Positions 59,996 to 64,000 of a DNA stretch of 64,000 nucleotides are shown one piece after another. Within the stretch, counting starts at the first letter, position 1, and every line of letters begins with the position of its first letter. Source of the stretch: Lachnospiraceae bacterium AC2028 (lineage in GTDB: Bacteria > Bacillota > Clostridia > Lachnospirales > Lachnospiraceae); assembly GCA_000702685.1 (NCBI GenBank), contig JNJD01000010.1, positions 1-64,000 of the forward strand, given 5' to 3'. Under the pieces are notes generated by a model that searched no databases, was not told the origin of the DNA, and saw only the letters and a program-made list of their open reading frames with translations. The position numbers were made by a program, and so were the translations under genes.

Positions 59996-62806
59996 ATGGG
60001 TAAATTTTTCAACAACAGAAATAAATACAAAAGGGAGTCGGTAGACTCCCAGCTTGCTGCGTTTGAAGAGGAATTCGTATCGGATTTCACCGCCGAGCTC
60101 AACCGTAATGAGATAGAGGACCGGCTCGAAGATGAATATGAAGATGAATACTACGAGGACGAAGCGTCGGACGACACCGCTTCGCTCGATCTCGGAGATG
60201 CCGAGTACGAGGATTCTTACGGAACTGTAGAAGAGCAGGAATATTACACCGAAGAGATCCCGCAGGGCTTCACGGCTGAGATTCCGCAGGACGAAGAATA
60301 TTACACCGAGGAAATCCCTCAGGACTACACTGCAGAACTCCCCCGCGAAGAGGAGTACTATACCGAGGAGATTCCTCAGGACGAAGAATACTATACCGAG
60401 GAAATCCCTCAGAACTTTGCCGACGAGTATGACACCTCGAGATTCGGAGAGACTTCCGACCTCGGATATGATACGGCGTCCCTTGATTACACGGCGCCGC
60501 TTGACTATACCGCTCCCATAAACACCGACACTGCGGAGCTTCAGTTTGACGAGGTGAGATTTGATACCGCCTCTCTCGACATCATTGAGATCTCCAAGCA
60601 TGCGCGTTCCGGTGAAAGAAGGAGAAGAAGGCTTCCCAGCGAAGAAGAGATGGTCGACCTTGATGAATCCGTTGACAAGGAGGAAGAAGAATCCTCTTCG
60701 ATCAAGGATGTCATCCTTAAGATTGCTATTGTCCTGGCAGCGTGCCTTGCTCTGGGAATACTCGGATTCGGTATCTATAAGATAAAGACAAGGCCTTCGT
60801 CCGGCGGCAGCCCCATAACGATCAATGAAGCGGGACTTCCCGTTGCACAGGAGATGATCGGATCCGGAAGCCAGCTCGGAGGCATCGATACCATCGGCGG
60901 AACCGGACTTCTTGCCGCTCTTGATGCAAGACAGGCTGCGCTCATGGCTGTTCCCGAAGTGCACAATGATTATAACGAGACTCAGATCATCTCGGGCACC
61001 AAGGTTGCGATTGAACTCATTACCGTAAAGTCGGACCTTAAGATCAAATTCGTGAATGCGGAATCGGGCAAGCTTCTTCCCAACATTCCCTTTACCGTAA
61101 CTATAACCGATCCTTCGGGAAGTACCTTAAGCTGGGCAGATGATGATCTTGACGGCATCATTTACAAGACAAACCTCAAGGAAGGCAAGTACACTGTCCA
61201 TGTTGAGCAGCTCACCGGTGACAAGTACGCGGGATTTACATGGCCTTCGAACGACACCATAACCGTAAAGAGCACGATTGAGTATTCGAGAGTCGATGTC
61301 GGCGGAGAAGTCAAGGATGCATCCCAGGTTAATGAGTCTGCGGAGGATACCGTCGGAAGAGGAAACGGAGAAGGTGAGGATCTCACCAATACTGTAACCT
61401 TCGTAGAGAGCAGTACTTCTCCCATCTATACCGAGATAGCCAAGAATACGATAGGCAATCCTCTCGGTGCACTTACCGCACCCGGAGGAGACATAGTTAT
61501 CCTTACGGCGTCGGTTTCCGGAAACAATAATTCCGGCAGCGGTTCTGATGTGTCGGGAAACTCCGGCAGTGGAAACAGTGGTTCAGGCAACGAATCGGGA
61601 AACAGCGGATCAGGCACCGATGTGTCGAGCGGCGATAATCCGAAACCCGATCCTTCACCTAAGAAGCCGACGATCTCGCTCACACTTTCCTCCACCACTC
61701 TTTCCCTTAAAGAGGGTGCTACTGCGGTCATTACATACACCGCAAAACTGGAGGTTGCCGAGCACTGGAAGATCACTGAGATCAAGAGCTCCAATGAGTC
61801 TGTTGCAAAAGTAACGACTGGCTCGGAGTGCTTCTACGTAAATGCCGTGGGCGGCGGAAGCTGTGAGATAACGGTCAAAGCGGAAACCGAAACGACTACT
61901 GCGATCACCGAGAAGGCAACCACGGAAGCCAAGATCTCCGTCACCGTCACCAGCGTTGACATGACACAGGTGCTCAAGGATAAGTCGGGCAACGAAGTAT
62001 ACGTTCTCGAGAACGGCAATTACCGCAAGGCCACATTTGCTGATTATGCGAAGTTCGATAAGTTCTATATCATAACCGGAACCAAATACACCGGATGGCA
62101 GACCATAAACGGTGCGACATATTTCTACGATTCCAACGGTAAGGCTGTGACAGGAACCCAGGTCATTCAGGGAGTCACCTATCAGTTCGGCTCTGACGGA
62201 AAAATGACATCAACGTCGGGAATCCTCGGAATCGATGTTTCGAAGTGGCAGGGCAGCATCGACTGGAATGCGGTCAAGGCATCGGGTGTTGATTATGTCA
62301 TCATAAGAGTCGGATACAGAGGATCGAGCGCCGGCGCACTCATCGATGATTCGAAATTCTCATCCAATATTCAGGGTGCGAAAGCAGCGGGCCTTAAGGT
62401 CGGAGTTTACTTCGTAACCCAGGCGATTAACGATGTCGAAGCGGTTTACGAAGCATCAATGGTACTCGACAGAATAAAGGGCTATTCACTCGATCTTCCG
62501 GTTTTTCTTGATGTAGAGGCAAGCGGCGGAAGAGGAGACACGATAGACAAGAACACCAGAACCGCGGTCATAATCGCTTTCTGTGAAACGATAAGAAGCG
62601 CCGGATACACCGCGGGAATATATGCGAACAAGACATGGCTTACTTCCAGGATGGATGTTTCCAAGTTCGGAAATTACAAGATCTGGGTCGCGCATTATTC
62701 ATCCGTCTGCGGATACACCGGCAGATACGATTACTGGCAGTACACCGAAAAAGGAACCGTGTCCGGAATAAACGGATACGTTGATATGGACCTCAGATAT
62801 TCATGA
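59996..62806 (+). CDS. Membrane-anchored GH25 lysozyme with acidic cytoplasmic repeat domain
   Basis: A 936-residue protein. Residues 1-235 are cytoplasmic, very acidic, with four copies of EYYTEEIPQ (about 83-140), and end in ERRRRR. One membrane segment (about 238-262) follows. Outside: a beta-rich domain (about 330-420), a Gly/Ser/Asn-rich linker (about 510-555), a BIG2-like domain (about 556-655), two choline-binding-like repeats (TGWQTINGATYFYDSNGK, QFGSDGKMTS) and a C-terminal GH25 muramidase domain (about 742-936: GIDVSKWQGSIDWNAVK, YVIIRVGYRG, PVFLDVEASGG) with Asp and Glu of the active site. It cleaves peptidoglycan at the cell surface. Its mRNA is predicted leaderless. Confidence 0.9.
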   Translation: MGKFFNNRNKYKRESVDSQLAAFEEEFVSDFTAELNRNEIEDRLEDEYEDEYYEDEASDDTASLDLGDAEYEDSYGTVEEQEYYTEEIPQGFTAEIPQDEEYYTEEIPQDYTAELPREEEYYTEEIPQDEEYYTEEIPQNFADEYDTSRFGETSDLGYDTASLDYTAPLDYTAPINTDTAELQFDEVRFDTASLDIIEISKHARSGERRRRRLPSEEEMVDLDESVDKEEEESSSIKDVILKIAIVLAACLALGILGFGIYKIKTRPSSGGSPITINEAGLPVAQEMIGSGSQLGGIDTIGGTGLLAALDARQAALMAVPEVHNDYNETQIISGTKVAIELITVKSDLKIKFVNAESGKLLPNIPFTVTITDPSGSTLSWADDDLDGIIYKTNLKEGKYTVHVEQLTGDKYAGFTWPSNDTITVKSTIEYSRVDVGGEVKDASQVNESAEDTVGRGNGEGEDLTNTVTFVESSTSPIYTEIAKNTIGNPLGALTAPGGDIVILTASVSGNNNSGSGSDVSGNSGSGNSGSGNESGNSGSGTDVSSGDNPKPDPSPKKPTISLTLSSTTLSLKEGATAVITYTAKLEVAEHWKITEIKSSNESVAKVTTGSECFYVNAVGGGSCEITVKAETETTTAITEKATTEAKISVTVTSVDMTQVLKDKSGNEVYVLENGNYRKATFADYAKFDKFYIITGTKYTGWQTINGATYFYDSNGKAVTGTQVIQGVTYQFGSDGKMTSTSGILGIDVSKWQGSIDWNAVKASGVDYVIIRVGYRGSSAGALIDDSKFSSNIQGAKAAGLKVGVYFVTQAINDVEAVYEASMVLDRIKGYSLDLPVFLDVEASGGRGDTIDKNTRTAVIIAFCETIRSAGYTAGIYANKTWLTSRMDVSKFGNYKIWVAHYSSVCGYTGRYDYWQYTEKGTVSGINGYVDMDLRYS

Positions 62807-62860
62807 CGGGGTCTTCCCAAAATATAAATAACCTTGATCACACACAATAAGGAGAATGAA

Positions 62861-63955
62861 ATGAGAACTTATCTTGTAACAGGAGGAGCAGGCTTCATCG
62901 GCTCAAACTACATCCACTACATGTTCAAAAAGTACGGAGACGATATCCGTATCATCAACGTGGATGTGCTCACATATGCGGGAAACCTTGAAAACCTCAA
63001 GGACATCGAAGGCAGGGACAATTACACCTTCGTAAAGGCCGACATCACCGATAAGGATGCCATCAGGAAGATTTTCGATGAGAACGATATCGACCGCGTT
63101 GTACACTTTGCGGCAGAGAGCCATGTAGACAGGAGCATCAAGGATCCCGAGACATTCATCCGTACCAACGTTCTCGGAACCGGCATCATGCTCGCTTGCG
63201 CAAGGGATGCATGGGAAAAAGAAGACGGAACCTATCCCGCAGACAAGAAATTCCTTCACGTTTCCACAGATGAGGTTTACGGGTCCCTTCCCGAGGATGA
63301 GAATGCTTTCTTTTACGAGACAACTCCTTACAGCCCTCACAGCCCTTACTCCGCAAGTAAGGCAAGCTCGGATATGCTTGTAAGGGCATATATGGATACA
63401 TATCACTTCCCCGCAAACATTACCAACTGCTCCAACAACTACGGCCCTTACCAGTTCCCCGAAAAGCTGATCCCTCTTATGATCAACAATGCTCTTAAGG
63501 GTGCTAAGCTTCCCGTTTACGGTGACGGCAAGAACGTCCGCGACTGGCTCTATGTCGAGGATCACGCCAAGGCCATCGATATGGTCCAGGAACAGGGAAG
63601 ATTATTTGAGACCTACAACATCGGCGGACACAATGAGAAGCAGAACATCGAGATCATCAAGACCATCCTTGAAGTATTGAGAGAAGAGCTTCCCGACTGT
63701 GATCCCAGAAGAGCACATATCAACGAAGATCTCATCACTTATGTCGAGGACAGAAAAGGCCACGACAGAAGATATGCCATCGCTCCCGACAAGATCAAGA
63801 AGGAGATCGGATGGGAACCCGAGACCATGTTCAAGGAAGGCATCAGAAAGACCATCAAGTGGTATTTCGAGAACCAGACCTGGATGGATGGCGTAACAAG
63901 CGGAGATTACCAGAAGTATTACGAGAACATGTACGGATCGAGGAAGGAGATCTGA
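62861..63955 (+). CDS. rfbB: dTDP-glucose 4,6-dehydratase
   Basis: Converts dTDP-glucose to dTDP-4-keto-6-deoxyglucose, precursor of rhamnose and of the amino sugar made by WecE. NAD-binding motif YLVTGGAGFIGSNYIHYM at the N terminus, VVHFAAESHVDRSIKDPETFIRTNV, the threonine and acidic residues in HVSTDEVYGSLP, and the catalytic YSASKASSDMLVRAY. The protein has 364 residues. AAGGAG at 62849-62854 fixes the ATG at 62861. The rfbA start follows one base after its stop, so an rfbB-rfbA unit continues beyond the window. Confidence 0.96.
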   Translation: MRTYLVTGGAGFIGSNYIHYMFKKYGDDIRIINVDVLTYAGNLENLKDIEGRDNYTFVKADITDKDAIRKIFDENDIDRVVHFAAESHVDRSIKDPETFIRTNVLGTGIMLACARDAWEKEDGTYPADKKFLHVSTDEVYGSLPEDENAFFYETTPYSPHSPYSASKASSDMLVRAYMDTYHFPANITNCSNNYGPYQFPEKLIPLMINNALKGAKLPVYGDGKNVRDWLYVEDHAKAIDMVQEQGRLFETYNIGGHNEKQNIEIIKTILEVLREELPDCDPRRAHINEDLITYVEDRKGHDRRYAIAPDKIKKEIGWEPETMFKEGIRKTIKWYFENQTWMDGVTSGDYQKYYENMYGSRKEI

Positions 63956-63956
63956 T

Positions 63957-64000
63957 ATGAAGGGAATCATACTTGCAGGCGGAAGCGGAACAAGGCTTTA
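63957..64000 (+). CDS. rfbA: Glucose-1-phosphate thymidylyltransferase, N-terminal fragment
   Basis: Only 14 codons and two bases are inside the window: MKGIILAGGSGTRL, the nucleotide-binding loop of RfbA-type nucleotidyltransferases. AAGGAGA precedes the ATG and the rfbB stop is one base upstream. The enzyme makes dTDP-glucose, the substrate of RfbB. Confidence 0.88.
   Translation, partial: MKGIILAGGSGTRL

Noticed and set aside
1-64000. CRISPR arrays, tRNA or rRNA genes, prophage or plasmid functions
   Set aside because: None seen: no regularly spaced repeats, no cloverleaf with TTCRANY loop in context, no ribosomal signature, no phage genes.

Overview
The window looks like a chromosomal segment of an anaerobic, low-to-mid GC Firmicute, most likely a butyrate-forming member of the Lachnospiraceae. 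The evidence is the clustered thl-crt-hbd-bcd-etfB-etfA butyryl-CoA set, a four-subunit pyruvate:ferredoxin oxidoreductase, oxygen-sensitive class III ribonucleotide reductase, ECF-type vitamin transporters, YesM/YesN-type sugar regulation, AGGAGG ribosome binding sites and sigma-A-type promoters. Genus is not decided. Nearly all recognised genes lie on the plus strand. The only minus-strand unit I can support is a candidate non-coding RNA.

Layout. 1-313: right end of an IS3-family element. 342-3.8 kb: LacI-type regulator plus glycogen phosphorylase. 3.9-6.3 kb: nrdD behind a promoter carrying three NrdR-box-like sites. 6.5-9.2 kb: a membrane protein, NAD(P)HX dehydratase, a 30-bp tandem repeat and an rRNA pseudouridine synthase. 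9.2-11.9 kb: TPP riboswitch, ThiT, a cation efflux protein and an SDR. 12.0-17.2 kb: EAL-HDOD protein, a TPR-DUF4037-DUF4125 fusion and a GT-C type membrane glycosyltransferase. 17.7-22.6 kb: secreted GH5 glucanase, ECF sigma/anti-sigma pair, polysaccharide deacetylase and small secreted or unknown proteins. 22.6-23.6 kb: hpf and a 206-bp inverted-repeat element. 23.7-29.95 kb: butyryl-CoA pathway. 30.0-31.7 kb: a thioredoxin-reductase-like flavoprotein without NAD(P)H motifs and a lipoprotein. 31.8-37.5 kb: CUT1 sugar ABC transporter with its two-component system. 37.6-41.5 kb: por operon with a CbiT-like last gene. 41.7-47.1 kb: asnA, an MBOAT/SGNH acyl-transfer pair, and an ECF S component with coaX behind a compact pseudoknot leader. 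47.2-47.6 kb: structured RNA on the minus strand. 47.9-64.0 kb: thrH and truA, then a long cell-surface glycan region (PseG-like, flippase-type ABC exporter, SGNH lipoprotein, GtrII, GtrB, WecE, polytopic membrane proteins, membrane-anchored GH25 lysozyme, rfbB and the start of rfbA).

How the genes work together. Pyruvate is oxidised by Por to acetyl-CoA and reduced ferredoxin; two acetyl-CoA are condensed and reduced by Thl, Hbd, Crt and Bcd-EtfAB to butyryl-CoA. Glycogen phosphorylase, the GH5 glucanase and the sugar ABC transporter feed carbon in. The final 16 kb makes, exports and modifies surface polysaccharide, with nucleotide sugars from RfbA/RfbB and WecE, a lipid-linked donor from GtrB, and membrane-side transfer by GtrII and the neighbouring polytopic proteins.

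The observations I would follow up first are the minus-strand RNA at about 47.19-47.58 kb, the pseudoknot leader of the ECF S component/coaX unit, the CbiT-like gene in the por operon, the 206-bp inverted repeat after hpf, the flavoprotein without a NAD(P)H site, the lysozyme with a repeated acidic tyrosine-rich cytoplasmic tail, and two genes whose promoters predict leaderless mRNAs. All functional calls are from reading the sequence; no database search or folding program was run.
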